This document shows, piece by piece, positions 1-21,506 of a DNA stretch of 64,000 nucleotides. Each line of letters opens with the position of its first letter. Positions within the stretch are counted from its first letter, which is position 1. The stretch is from Micractinium sp. NFX-FRZ (lineage: Eukaryota > Chlorophyta > Trebouxiophyceae > Chlorellales > Chlorellaceae), in NCBI GenBank assembly GCA_029339195.1, contig JAPTJF010000036.1, positions 62,001-126,000 of the forward strand. Direction: 5' to 3'. Below the pieces are notes generated by a model. That model was not told where the DNA came from, searched no databases, and saw only the letters and a list, made by a program, of their open reading frames with translations. Position numbers and translations under genes: made by a program.

Positions 1-228
1 GTGAGGGAAGGTGAGGGGCAGGAGGACGCGTGCAATGTGCCGTGCCGTGCCGTGCCGTGCTGTGCTGTGCTGTGCTGTGCCGTGCCGTGCTGTGCTGTGC
101 TGTGCTGTGCCGTGCTGTGCTGTGGGAGCTGATGATGATGGCTGGATGAGCGTGGCAAAGGCTGTCCGCCCCGCTGCTACAGCAACTCGACTAGCACTGT
201 CCTTGCGTTGTCCGCTGGTGAGCCGCAG
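1..228 (+). other. Intron of Lon gene reaching the window edge
   Basis: No coding signal on either strand. Most of it is a pentanucleotide (TGTGC / CGTGC) tract, followed by about 100 bp of unique sequence up to the acceptor at 227-228. The upstream Lon exons are not in the window. Confidence 0.7.
37..124. repeat. (TGTGC/CGTGC)n pentanucleotide microsatellite
   Basis: About 17 tandem 5-bp units alternating TGTGC and CGTGC, within a Lon intron. The same pentamer recurs in introns at 14076-14122 (as its complement) and 50936-50965. Confidence 0.9.
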
Positions 229-10047
<9,819 letters not shown>

Positions 10048-10994
10048 CATGCAAAGCGCGTGATGCGCCTGCGACCCGATCTGCGGGCTGCACACCGTGA
10101 GAAGCTGGCAGGCTCAGCAGGCGCAGCAGGCATGCTGTCAATGGCTGGCAAGTGGCAAAGCATGCGCAGCATGCAGTGCCGCCGACACAGCGCTGCAGCA
10201 GCAGCCAGTGCAAATGTAGCGGCCTGCCCCACAGCCCCCGCCCCCACGGGACCTGCATGCTCGTGTTATGTTTTGTTGTGCGCAGTGCACGCAGCGCTGC
10301 TGCGCCCGGCTGCTGAGCCCGCTGCTGCGGTGCCCTCCACATGCAGTCCCCACTCCCCTTTTTCAGCATTTCATTGTAGCATCTCCACCTTCACACACTA
10401 GGCTGCATGACGTGCCTGCCATGCGTCTAATCTAATGTGAGGCGTTGTACCAGGGACCACTCCTCTCAAGTGTCCCGGGTATAGTGGCCCAGGTATGGTT
10501 GGCGTCACACGGGCCAGGCTGCTCAGTTCTTATCAAAGCGAGTGGGGGTGTAGATGTATCCCCTCGGATCAACGGGGGATGGCACATGCATCCCGAAGCA
10601 ATGAACTCCAATAGGCAGAGGTTGAAATGCGGCAGGGGATGGAGCCTGGGGGGATGAGAGAGGGATTGCCGAGAGAGCCGGGACGAAAAGCTAGCCCGGC
10701 AAAAGATGGCGCGCGATGGGGGTGCGGCAGCGTGGAAAGCCAAGAGGAACGCAGAGAAAACACGCCATTCGGACACGAACCCAACAAGATACCCTGCCGA
10801 AAGCAGGCAAAAGGAAGGAGAGGCCCTTGCAAGAAGGGCAGGGTGCGACACGTTGCTGAGCATACATACGTGCACGGGCGGTGACGTGGAGTGAAGGGAA
10901 GTACGAAGGGATGGGCACAGAGGGCACGCAAGATGTAACGGTAAAGGAGTAGCGCAATGCTGCCGGCATGAGGCAGCTAGCAGTGGCGATGCCG
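10048..10994. other. Convergent intergenic region between Lon and the receptor kinase
   Basis: 3' flanks of two convergent genes. No conserved coding sequence was recognised. A TGTAA motif at 10934-10938 on the + strand could be the Lon polyadenylation signal, about 890 bp past the stop. If so, the two 3' ends nearly abut or overlap. Confidence 0.5.
10934..10938 (+). terminator. Possible TGTAA polyadenylation signal for Lon
   Basis: TGTAA is the polyadenylation signal known in many chlorophyte algae. It is the only clear instance seen downstream of the Lon stop. The motif is short, so this is weak evidence. Confidence 0.25.
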
Positions 10995-13900
10995 TCATTG
11001 GCTGACAGCGACAGCATCGGTATCAAGTGCCTGCCTGCCTGCTGCCCCGGGAGGCGATGCCGGGGCATCCGAGGAGCGAAAAGGCTGCAGGTGCGGCGCA
11101 TGCGGGGTTGCTGGTTCCTGAAGCTCCCCATCTGAGATGCTTGCAGAGGGTCCCTGCTGCTGTGCCGCTGGCTGCGGCTGGCCTGCCGAAGCGGCCGCCG
11201 CCTGCTGCTCAGCCTGACCCAGCCACGTCTCCTGCTGCGCCTGCTGCGCCTGCCGCGCCTGCCGCTGCAGCGACAGTGCCGCTCCGCCCCCGCCTGCTGC
11301 TGCTGCTGCTGCCGCCGCTCGCTCGTCAATGCTGCTGCGTGGCAATGCCACATTGGGCGGCGGCGTGGCGTTGGCGCGCGCAAGGCGCTCTGCTATTTGC
11401 AGCGCGCTGGGGCGCAGGGACGGGCGGGACTCGAGGCACTCCAGGATGAGCTGGCGCACCTCGGCGGGGCACTCCTCGGGCACGCTGCGGGTGCAAAAGA
11501 AAGAAAGAACGGAGCAGGAGGTGGAGATGTGAGGGCGTATGGTGAAAGGTGGATGGGAATGAGCTGGGCCGTCGGCGGGGCCACCCTGCACAGGGAAAGC
11601 AGTGGGTGTGAAGGAGAGGGAGGGGGTGGGAGGGTGGGTGGGGAGGCGGCCGGGCACTCCGGGACGAGCTGGCGCACCTCGGCGGGGCACTCCTCCGGCA
11701 CGCTCATGTACAGAATGCGGGAATGGAGGTGGGGAGGGGAGGTGTGGGCATGTGGCAGGATCAGGTGGCAAACATCAGGCAGCAAGCGCTAGTCGCTGTG
11801 CAAGACACCTGGCTGAGCGCAAACACGTTCCCCCTGCCCTGTCCTTCTGCCCCAGCTGCCTCCCTGCCCTGCCGTTCTGCCTCCCCACCCAGCTGTGCCC
11901 ACCCACCACAGATCACGCACTGTTCTACCGGGTTGACGGTTCACGGTGCAGGGTGAACCCTTACAACCGCCTTGCCCAGCCGCTCACCGCAAGTCCCGCA
12001 GGCGCCCCCGCTCCGGCGCCTCGCCGCTGCAGATCTCCCACAGCACGATGCCGTAGCTGTGACGATGACAAGAGAGTAACAGGTGGAGGGTAATGGGGGG
12101 TAAGAGTGCAAAAGATAGAAGTCACGACCAGTCCAGGTGTATAAGGAGCGCTGTGGCAACACGGAAGGCCACCCCTGCCAACTGTGCTAGCCGCTCCCCA
12201 GCCAGACTACCGCCCCGCCAGCCCACTAGCTGAACTGCTTGTATAAGCTTCTTGTATATGAATCAATCAATGGCCCCGCCGCCCCACCTGTAAATGTCTG
12301 CTTTCTCCGTGCACTTGGCGCCCCACAGCATCTCAGGGGCGGACCTGCGGTGGCCGGGAACGGAAGGCAGCACGGGCTAAGCGGTTGCCAGGCGCAGCGT
12401 GGGTGCAGTCTGGTCCGCTGCCTGCCACGTTGGCCCTTGTGCACGCCTCACAATCTTGATGCGCTTTGAGCACATGAATTGGCAGGGAGTAGACACGGCC
12501 AGCCGCCGCCACCCCGGAGAGAAAGTGCCCCCCTCCCTCGCTCACAGTGCAAGCCCCAAGCACCTTCTCTCCTGCTCATTCAATATGCGGGCGCCCACAC
12601 AACGTGCACCTAGTCTCCTCTGGCCTCACACCCCACCCCACCCTGACCCGCCCACCCTGACCATTCCAGCATGCTGACGTCACATCCTGTCCTGCCCCAC
12701 CCCGCCCCACCCCATTGCCAGCTCACCATGCCAGCGTGGACACCACCCCGGTGATGTAGTCCCGCTGCATGACCTTCGCCATGCCCACGTCAGCAATCTT
12801 GGCGGTGCCGTCCCTGCAACATGTGAAGGAGCAGCGAGGGTGAAGGACGGGTTCGGGGGCCAAAAGGGATGCTGACATCCCCACCACAGCAGTTCTAACC
12901 GGTGCCGTCGCTGGGGTGCCGTCGCTGGGGCAAGGGAGAGGGGGGAGCGCTCCGCCTTGAGGAAGTAGCAAAGTAGGGTGGGATGGGTGCGGGTGGGGGG
13001 CAGGGTGCATGCTCAACGCCTCGCGTAGAACAACAGGGGGCCGGGGCGGCGGAATGTGGAGAGCACATGAGGCAGCCGACTGTGCAGGCAGGCAGGCGGC
13101 ACAGCTGCCCTGCAAGGGTATACGTGTGGCAAGTTGTGCCTCTACCTGGAGAGCAGTACGTTTGGCGACTTCAGGTCGAAGTGCACCTGCGATGGGGGCA
13201 CACGGGCACAAGAGTGGAAGACGCATGTGCTCAGGAGGCGCACCGCAGCTAGCACTTTATGCAGCGCAGTGCATTCACGCCCCACCATTCCCTTTCCCAG
13301 GCTGCCCTGCACATAGACCTGGTTCTTCTGCCGGCACGCCCCCCGCTGCACTCGGGGCTCACCACGCGGCGGGAGTGCAGGAAGACGAGGCCGCGTGCTA
13401 CGTCCAGCGCTATCTGTAATGGGGAGAGGAAGTCACCAGGGGGTGGCAGGGGAGGTACAGCGGGTCAGACAACGCTTGGCATGTGCAGCAGCACATGATG
13501 AGGCGCACAGATAGACCTGCTGATGCTGATGCAACTGCCGCTGCTGCCGAACACTCTCACACCCCGCCCCACACACCCACCTTCTTGCCGCGGCGGTACC
13601 ACGACACCCTGTGTGCCGCGATGTTCCGCATCAGGTCCCCGCCCTCCAGGTACTCGGTGACCAGCATGGTGAGGTCGGCGCCCAGGAAGGCGCCCTGCAG
13701 GAGATGAGTTGATATGAGCAGTACTAAACAGGAAGAGAAATGGAAGGCAGTCGGCCTCAGCTTGCTGCGCTGCTGACCTTGCTTCCTAAGTGCTCCCCTC
13801 CACTGCCCCCCCCAGAGAACGTCGGCCCCCTGTTGTCCTGCCACACGAACTCACCACAAACTGCACAATGTTGACGTCCCGGCAGGCGCGCAGGATGGCA

Positions 13901-16900
13901 ATCTCCTGCTTCGCCTCCTGGACTGCAGCAGGCGAGTGCGGGTCGCCGCGCGTCTGCGGGGGCCAGGCGCACGGGGGGCGATGCAGTGCAGCTCGGTGAG
14001 AGACCCAGCATTTATGGCTTCAAACGGGCTACACGCATGCAGGGCGCATCCGGGGTGCAGCACAATGCAGTGTCACACAGCGAGGCACAGCGCAGCACAG
14101 CACAGCACAGCACAGCACAGCGCCGCACCGGTATGATCTTGACCGCCACCGGCTGCACGCCGTGCTTCAGCGCCTTGTAGACCTGCAGGGCAGGTGCATG
14201 GTTAAATTTGACATGTATTTGAGGCAGCTTAGCGGTACGCCGACACCAAGTTGTGTACCGCCAATGGCAGGCAGCCGTTACATGTCCTATGTGCTGAACT
14301 GACCTGCGCTGTGTCGGGGCCTGGCCGCCAACAACAGTATGCCTTCCCTGCCCTGCCACTGCCCTCCCCATTTGCATGAACTTGCTAGGCATGCCATCTG
14401 ACATCCGCACGCCCGACATCCCCACAACGCCCGCCTCCCCGGACCACCTTGCCAAACCCGCCGCTGCCCAGCAGCCAGTCGCTGCCGTCGGGGCGCTTGC
14501 AGATCTCCAGCTCTGCAGCAGGTGGCAAGAAGGTAACAACAAATTAATAACAACGCAGGGAGTTGAGGATGACTCGGATCAGCAGATGTAGTGCAGGTGG
14601 GCGTACGCTGCTGTCAGGGCAGGGACTCCTGCTCTGCAAGGGCACAGCAAGAGAAGGCTCAAGAAGCTTGGGAGGCAGTGCCCAGGCCCTTGGCAGTTGC
14701 AGGTGCAGGAACATGAGCAGGTTGGGGTTTGCACCATGGTCGCACATTGGTGATGCAGGTGCACCAAGGCTGGCCACTGGCAAACACAAGCAGCGCTAGT
14801 GAGAGGAGGAGAGGGGGAGGAGGTGAGGAGGCACCCCCCTGCCTGCAAACAGCACCAGCAGTGCGCTCTCCTCCCGCACCTCGTCCCACCCCCCCTCAAC
14901 CACAGCAGCAGGCAAGCCGCCCCAAACACTACACCGGCACACCCACCCCATCCCGCCCACCCACCAACCCACCCACTCGCCCGCCCGCCCGCCCACCATC
15001 CGGCAGTATCTCCCAGTCTATCCAGGGCAGCGTGTACCCCTCGCTCTTGGCCCGCCCCAGGGCCACGGTGCCTGAGCCGTTGCCTTGGGTGCTAGGGGCA
15101 ACAGGTTCCAGCAAGGAGGTCGGGCTGGTGGGCGGCAGCACCTCGGCAGCCACGGCTGCCGCCATGGCGTCTTCCTCGGCTGCACCGGGCAGTTGAGAGG
15201 ATGGGGCGTGGGTTTCAAATTAGTGACTTAAAAATTGTGGAAGCACGCTGGTGGCGGGCACCGCCGTGAAAGAAGGTGCTCCAGAGCTCGAGGGGAGGGG
15301 TGGATATCGGCTGGGGCAGTGCATCCCTGCTAGCCCTGTTGCTTGGCCCCCTACCCCGCATGTCAGGCCCAGCCCACCTGAGTGCTTCTTGCTGTCTGAG
15401 GACCGCTCTACCTCTTCCGTGATCTGCCCCAGGGCCTCGGTCCCCAAAGACGCGCCTGCGCGCGGGTTGCCCAGCTGCACGCGCGCAGGCAGGCAGGCAC
15501 ACAGGAGGCTGGCATTTGAGACACAGGAGCATCGTCAGTACAGCACGAGCAGGGAGGTGCCTCGCTTTGAGGCAGGAAGGCAGTGCAGTGCAACAAGGGC
15601 TGCTGGCGGGGGTGCGGGTCCGCGCGGGGTTGAGCTCACAAGAAGGACACCAGCACTGGCTGTCGCAGGTGCAACTAGCAAGCACTGACATGACAACGCA
15701 TATGAGCCAGTGGGGAGCCAGGCCGCACCTCTGCGTCCTTGGCTTGCAGCTCCAGGCTTGCGGTGCGCCCATCGCTGCACCACCTGCAGCCCCGACAGGA
15801 GAGAGTGGCAAAAGACAATGTGGACCCTGCACGAACTGCCAATCAAGGACCAGGCTGCGTTCCCCGCCCTCCTCCCACGCTTCAACAAACACCATGCCAG
15901 CACGCGCATGCGGCTGCTCTGGCGCCGCTTGCCAAGCCAAGCCAGTGCAAACACTGGCACACTTCGGACTGCCGCGCCCGCCAGGGCTTCAAGCCAAGTC
16001 GGCGAGGCCTCCCCACCGTCTCACCTGGTGAATATGCTGCTGCTGCTTGAGGGCAGCAGCCCGCTGCCCGCTAGGAAGCTCTCCAATCGGCTGGGCTTGC
16101 GCTCGGCAGTCGCAGGCAGGCTCTTGCTGCTGGCATGTTGCACAGGCAGAGTAGTGCGGCTGGATTGGGAGGGGCTGCGTGGGAGACGGGGAAAGGGTGG
16201 GGTGGGACTGGCAGCAGCGGGTTGGAAGTGTGGCCATGACACATGCAGGCACAGGGACCACTGAGCTGCGTGCGCTGTGCTGCGCTTTGCTGTGGCACGC
16301 TGTGCTGTGCTGCACGGCGCCATGCTGGGCCACTGGGCCATGCTCACTGTGCTGTGCTCCTCCTTGCAGCACGGCCGCTCCGCTGTCCACTGCAGCAGGG
16401 CGGCCCTGCTGCAATGCGCTGTCCCCCACCGCCCTCACCTATAGTCCCGGAGTGGTGCCACGGCAAAGGGTGACATCACCGAAGCGCCGCTGGGCCCGCC
16501 GGCCAGGCCTTGCTCCACCTCCTCCTCCTGGCATAACGGAGGGCATGAATGAACCAATGGACGGCATTGTGGTTAGTGAGCTCCGTGGACAAGGCAGAGT
16601 GTAGGATGCAAACCGACTTCACCAAACAACATGCACACAACCCAAAGTGCCCCCCACCCCACCTCTGCCCCACCCCCTGTCCCAACTCCCCACTGAGCCT
16701 CCCACCACCCCGGGTCCCACATCCCACTGAGCTTCTCACCTCGGCAATAAAAGGCCGGGCCGAGGGCTTCAGGTCAGCTTGAGTGATGAGCTCGTCCTTC
16801 TGGTGCCGCTCCTCCTCCTCCCTCCGGCGCCGCCGGCGCCCCAGCACCAGCGCCAACAGCCCGGCCAGCAGCGCCGCCCCCACTGCGCCGCCCACCGCGC

Positions 16901-19900
16901 CGCCCACGATTGCCCCCGTGTTTGATCCACCACCTCCGCCGCTGTCTGCAGGGCTGCTGCCCGGGCTGGCGGCGGCTCCCACAGGGGCTGCTGCTGCTGC
17001 TGCTGCTGGCACGCTGCTGGCAGCGGCGGTACCAGCGCCATCAATGCCTGCCTCTGCTGCTGGCGCCGATGCCGCCCGCGGCGGCGCCAGGATGGGGCCG
17101 CACGTGGAGTTGAGCACAGCGGGTGTGCGCAGGCAGGTGAGGTCGCGGTCGTCGCACACTGCAGGGCAATGCGAGGGCGGCGGGGTGGCGTTGAGTGAAT
17201 CATTCCGCAGTGGAAGGCCCGGAAGTGTCAGTGCGCACACGATGTGAATTGCAGGGGCCAAGGGCAGGGAAGGCAGCGGCGGGCAGCGGGCGGGCAGGCA
17301 AGGCGAGCTTCCCCCTGCAGATCACCACGACCCGCAAAAGCCTCCCCCTGTTGCCGTCCCACAGCTCACGTGAGAAGGGCAGCTCGGCCGGCTGGCCACA
17401 CAGGCGCGGGTTGCCAGGGGCGACCACCAGGCGGGCCAGATTCTCCATGCCCGCCCATTCTGGTGGCACCGTGCCTGAGAGATCATTCCGCTCCAGTCGC
17501 CTGCGGAGGAGGTGGTGGCGATGAGTGTGGAGGTGTGAGGATACGGTGAGGATGAAAGGGAGTGAAGTGGAGCAAGCAAGCAAGCAAGCAAGCGCAGTAT
17601 ATGCTCAACAGCCAGAGGCGAGTCGAGAAAACAGCAGATTCACACTCAGGGCGAAGAGCGTGGCAGCCTGTTGCTTGGCTACCTGGTTGCCTGCCCATCA
17701 AAATGAGCCCCCGTTGACCCCCAATGACCCTCCCCCTGCTCACATTGACTCCAGGGTCACCAGTGCTCCAGGCGATCCCCACTCAGGGGGCAGCGTGCCC
17801 CACAGCAGCGTGGCATTCAGGTCGCTGCAGAACATGGCGGGAGGCGGGATTGGAGTGAGGCAGTGTGGGACGCGGCGCGGGGTGGGGGTGGCCAGCAGGG
17901 CAGCGGGGGCACCCACAGCACACTGCGTTCTCGTTCACTACTCACAGCGTTTTGAGCTCGGGGAAGCTGCCATTCTGGCCCCATTCCGGAGGCAGGGTGC
18001 CTGCAGGGGCGGCAGGCGCGCGCATGTCAGCTTTATGCGGTGCGCGGGGTGGGGCGCTGGTACCGAATGCTCCTGCGGCCCGCCCCCTGTTCGTCAGGAG
18101 CAAAAACTGCAACCTGCCAGCAGTTTGTTTGATCCAGCGCAGCACTCCGCTTGGGCCTGGCCTTACCACCTCCCCCCCCCCGTGCCCGCCCACCTCCCAG
18201 CGGATTGTCGGCCGCAAAGAAGAAGCGCAGGCGCGGCATGCCCTGGCTGCCTCCCCATTTGGGCGGCAGGCCGCCAGTCAGCGCATTATCCTGGACGTGC
18301 CTGCAGGGACGCATGGTGGGGGGGCGCATGGCTGGCAGTTTGCCGGTGTGCCCCCAGGGCCGGCTTGCGAGGAGAAGCTGAGCGGGCACCGTCATCCCAT
18401 GCAAGGCGCGTGACCTTGCCAGCCTAGGCGGGGCCCTGGCCGCTGCCCTCCGCCCCGCAGTGCAACAATATCCCTCCACCCCATACCCACACCCCCTGTC
18501 ACTCACAGCTCCTGGAGCCACCCGCCCCGCTTCCCTCTTCCTTCTTCTTTGCTTACCCACCCCACTTACAGCCCCTGCAGTCACTCCCCCAACCCTATTG
18601 TTGCTTCCCTCTTGCCCCCCCTCCCCTCTAACCCCACCCCACTCACAGCTCCTGCACTCCCCCCACTCCTCTCCTCTGCCTGCCCCCCACCCGACTCACA
18701 GCCCCTGCAGTCAATCACGCCCCCCTGTTTTCGCTTGCTTCTTTGCCCCCCCTTCCCTCTAACCCCACCCCCGCTCACAGCTCTTGCAGAAAGGTCATGG
18801 CCTGCGCCGCACCCCAGATGGCGGGCAACGTGCCGTTGATGTTGTTGGAGTCGAGGGACAGCACCGCTAGCTGTGGGAAGGCGCCTGGGGTGCCCCACTG
18901 CAGCGGGGGGATGGACAGGGGCAGAGAGGGGCAGGCACGGGGCGCGTCGGCGGACAAGGCGCGGCAAGGAGTGTTGCAGCTGGCAGGCGGGTTGCGTCAA
19001 CGCGCTGTCGTGCACGCGCGCTCGCAAACACGTTTGGAATCTAGGCATGTACACTACAGCACCCAGAGCAGCCGCCCCAGGGGCCCACCTGCTCGGGCAT
19101 CCCGCCTGTGAAGCTATTGTTGGAGAGGCGGCTGCGCTCGCGACGGAGGGAAAGCGGTCAGGCGAGGGGGCAGGGTTCGAAGTCAACATATTTGGCGTGA
19201 ACAGGTGTGGGAGGAAGGGCGGGGCACCTGCAGGGCCGGCTAACGGGCCCGTTGGCAGGCAGGGCTGCGGGCTGGGCATGCGCGCCCGGGAGTGCACAGA
19301 GGGGCAGGCGTCATCCTGGCTCTTCCCAGACCTTCCTGCTAGCGGCTCTGCCCCCCCGCCCCCCACCCCTTGCCCCCTCCCCCTCACATGACTCCGAGCT
19401 CCCTCATCGATGTCTCCTGCGAACCCCAGTTCTGGGGCAGTGTGCCGGTGCTGCAGCGGAATAGAGGGCAGGCAGGCGGGCAGGCAGGAGCCAGAGGGTG
19501 AGGTGTGGTGCAAGCAGCCGAGGCGGGGAGAAGCACAGTGCGTGACTCTGCAAATCTGAGCAGGCAGCCCACTCTACCAACACTAGGTGACACTGGCACA
19601 TACGCTTGCAGCGCTACTTGCACCACCCAGCCAAGCTCACAGGCGGTTGCTGTCCAATCGGAGCTGCAGCAGGCTGGGCATGGATCCGGCCTCGCCCCAC
19701 TCCTGCAGGCGGGAGGCAAGGGAGGCAGTCCGTGCCATGAGAGACACACAAGTAGGTGCAGAGCACGCACCGCTGCGGCACGAAGCTCCGCCGTTGGGTG
19801 CCCCGCCGCGGTGCTGCCGGAGGGCTGGAGGGGCGGGGTTACGGGGCACACTCCCAAGGCGGGAGGCAGCAGGAGGCGGCACCGCACAGTGCAGCATGAC

Positions 19901-21506
19901 GAGCCAGGCCCGACCCGCTCCCCGCCCACCCATGCTGCACCCTTGAATACAAATCTCCCTCCCATCTGGCAGTGAGTCCAAGCAATGACCCCCACCCCAG
20001 CTTCCCAACACTGCACGACCCCCTCACCGTCCTGTGAGCCGTCAAGGGCACCGTTGTTGTTCTTGCACACGCCTCCCCCCCCCCTACCCCTCCGTGCTGC
20101 TCCACCCAGCTTCCCACAAAACCACACGATCGAGCAATCAAACAATACAGCATGCACAACAACTCACACAATACTACATAACACACACACACACACACAC
20201 ACATGCACACCTCTGGCAGGGTGCCCGTGAAGTTGTTGTCGTTCAGATATACGTTCTGCAGCTGCGCCCAGGTGTCCACATCGCCCCAGCTCGGGGGCAG
20301 GGTGCCATAGAACCTGGGAGGCGTAGGCGCGGGAGGGGCGGTGTTGTGCCAGGGGCGAGAGCTGCCCCTTGTGCACCGTCCTAGAGACGGGAGGCGGCGA
20401 CTGAGCGCGTTCCACCGCCTGCACGAGCCCGCTCCCGCCGTGCCCACCGAGCTCGCTCCTAAGGCACCAGCGACCGGCACCGGCTCACCTGTTGCTCTGC
20501 AAGTCCAGCGTGGCCAGCGTGCTGATGGCGCCCAGCCCCGGGGGCAGCGTGCCCACAGCGCGCACAGCGCACGCGCGGCACTGCCAGGACCTGCATTGAC
20601 GCGCGTGGCAGGGCGCAGGCCGCGTGGGGGGAGGCAGGTTGAGACGGGGTGGAAAGGTTGGAGAGAGGAGGAGGGGAAGCAGGCTAGGGGTGGCGGGGTG
20701 GCGGGGCAGGACGGGTCAAAATGCAACCCGTGCCTCCTCGTCTTCCCACCACCCCTCTGCCAGGCTGGCAGGCAGGCGCCCACTACCACGGAGTGCACCG
20801 CCCCTCTTGCCCTCCCTCGGCCGCGCTCTCTTTCACCAGCCCACACCCGCCCTTGGCGCCTCCCTGCCTCCTGCCCCGCTGCTCGCGGCATGCCTCGATG
20901 CAGCCTCACAACACCCCAGCAGCCCTCGCCCCCAGCGCACGCACAGCGTGAGGATGGTGCCGTCGTCGGCGCAGGTCACGCCGCTCCAGCTGCAGGGCGG
21001 CAGCGTGTTGTCCCACCCAGTGAAGTTGTTGGCCGAATAAAACTCAGGCCAATTCTCCACCGCTCCTTTCAGCTGCAGCAGCGTTTGCACTGCAGCTGGG
21101 GCAGAGGCGGGAGGTCGGGAGGCACCGGCGGGGGGGTGGTCAGCAGCAGGCACCCCGGCGGCTGAAGTGCGGTGCGCTTGCAGGGCCGCAGCATGGCACT
21201 GCCGCTCATCCGCCAGCACCCAAAGCAGCGGGCAGCACGCGGTTGGGCAAACATGAGCGGCGTCCGGGTGTTCCCTGGCGATGCCAGCTGGCAATCCGTC
21301 TGCTGCTTACCATCCATGGGTCTCGCCCCACTGGCCCCCGGCACGTCCATCCAAGGAGCAGAGGCCTGTGGAGCTGGCCCAGGGCTCCTCCCTGCACCTC
21401 CTCCCCCGCCTTGCCCGCCCCCGCCGCCCGTGGGCTGTGCTGACGCGCGGCCGGACCCCGCCACTGCCACGACGAGCACCGCCGCAAGAAGCTGTGCGCG
21501 CCACAT
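10995..21506 (-). CDS. LRR receptor-like protein kinase
   Basis: Predicted plasma-membrane receptor kinase of 1090 residues in 28 exons. Exons in coding order: 21506-21311, 21089-20945, 20590-20489, 20313-20211, 19702-19641, 19450-19388, 19131-19089, 18897-18779, 18300-18194, 18000-17946, 17824-17744, 17500-17370, 17158-16740, 16527-16439, 16129-16025, 15774-15729, 15474-15378, 15179-14997, 14512-14448, 14182-14129, 13953-13855, 13694-13581, 13413-13363, 13186-13146, 12813-12727, 12344-12288, 12056-11988, 11484-10995. Domains: signal peptide (1-24), Gly/Pro linker, LRRNT-like cap (CSWSGVTC) about 66-114, about ten LRRs with GTLPPEWG-type repeats to about 390, Ala/Ser/Gly stalk, one TM about 484-509 followed by an Arg run, juxtamembrane region, kinase about 720-955 (GSGGFGKV, VAVKII, HFDLKSPN, ADVG, APEM), and an Ala/Gln-rich tail. 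The start was chosen for the signal peptide; an in-frame upstream Met exists at 21671. The ligand is unknown. Confidence 0.9.
11440..11708 (-). repeat. Duplicated acceptor and exon start of the kinase last exon
   Basis: The 5' end of the last exon (VPEECPAEVRQL), used at 11484, is repeated within the preceding intron at about 11660-11704 (VPEECPAEVRQLVPEC). The intronic copy is followed by low-complexity sequence instead of the conserved end of the kinase domain. Confidence 0.8.
14076..14122. repeat. (GCACA)n pentanucleotide repeat
   Basis: About eight tandem CAGCA/GCACA units in a receptor-kinase intron. It is the complement of the TGTGC repeat at 37-124. Confidence 0.8.
17572..17593. repeat. 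(CAAG)n tetranucleotide repeat
   Basis: Five to six tandem CAAG units in a receptor-kinase intron. Confidence 0.85.
18495..18795 (-). repeat. Tandem array of LRR exon-end/donor copies
   Basis: On the minus strand the exon end and donor TGCAGGAGCTGTGAG (Gln-Glu-Leu then GTGAG) occurs in variant form at about 18499, 18563, 18648, 18693 and 18773. Only the copy at 18773-18790 lies next to a full LRR exon (18779-18897). The others sit in the following intron as four degenerate donors spaced 45-85 bp. Confidence 0.75.
20179..20202. repeat. (AC)n microsatellite
   Basis: Dinucleotide repeat of about 12 units, only 9 bp beyond the donor of the LRR exon 20313-20211 on the minus strand, where it reads as a GT run. 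Confidence 0.9.

Noticed and set aside
11660..11706. Second VPEECPAEVRQL segment as a kinase pseudogene or alternative last exon
   Set aside because: Only the first part is copied; it is best explained as a local junction duplication within the intron.
19165..19195. GGTTCGAAGTC, resembling a tRNA B box
   Set aside because: It lies in a receptor-kinase intron, with no A box or cloverleaf at the right distance.
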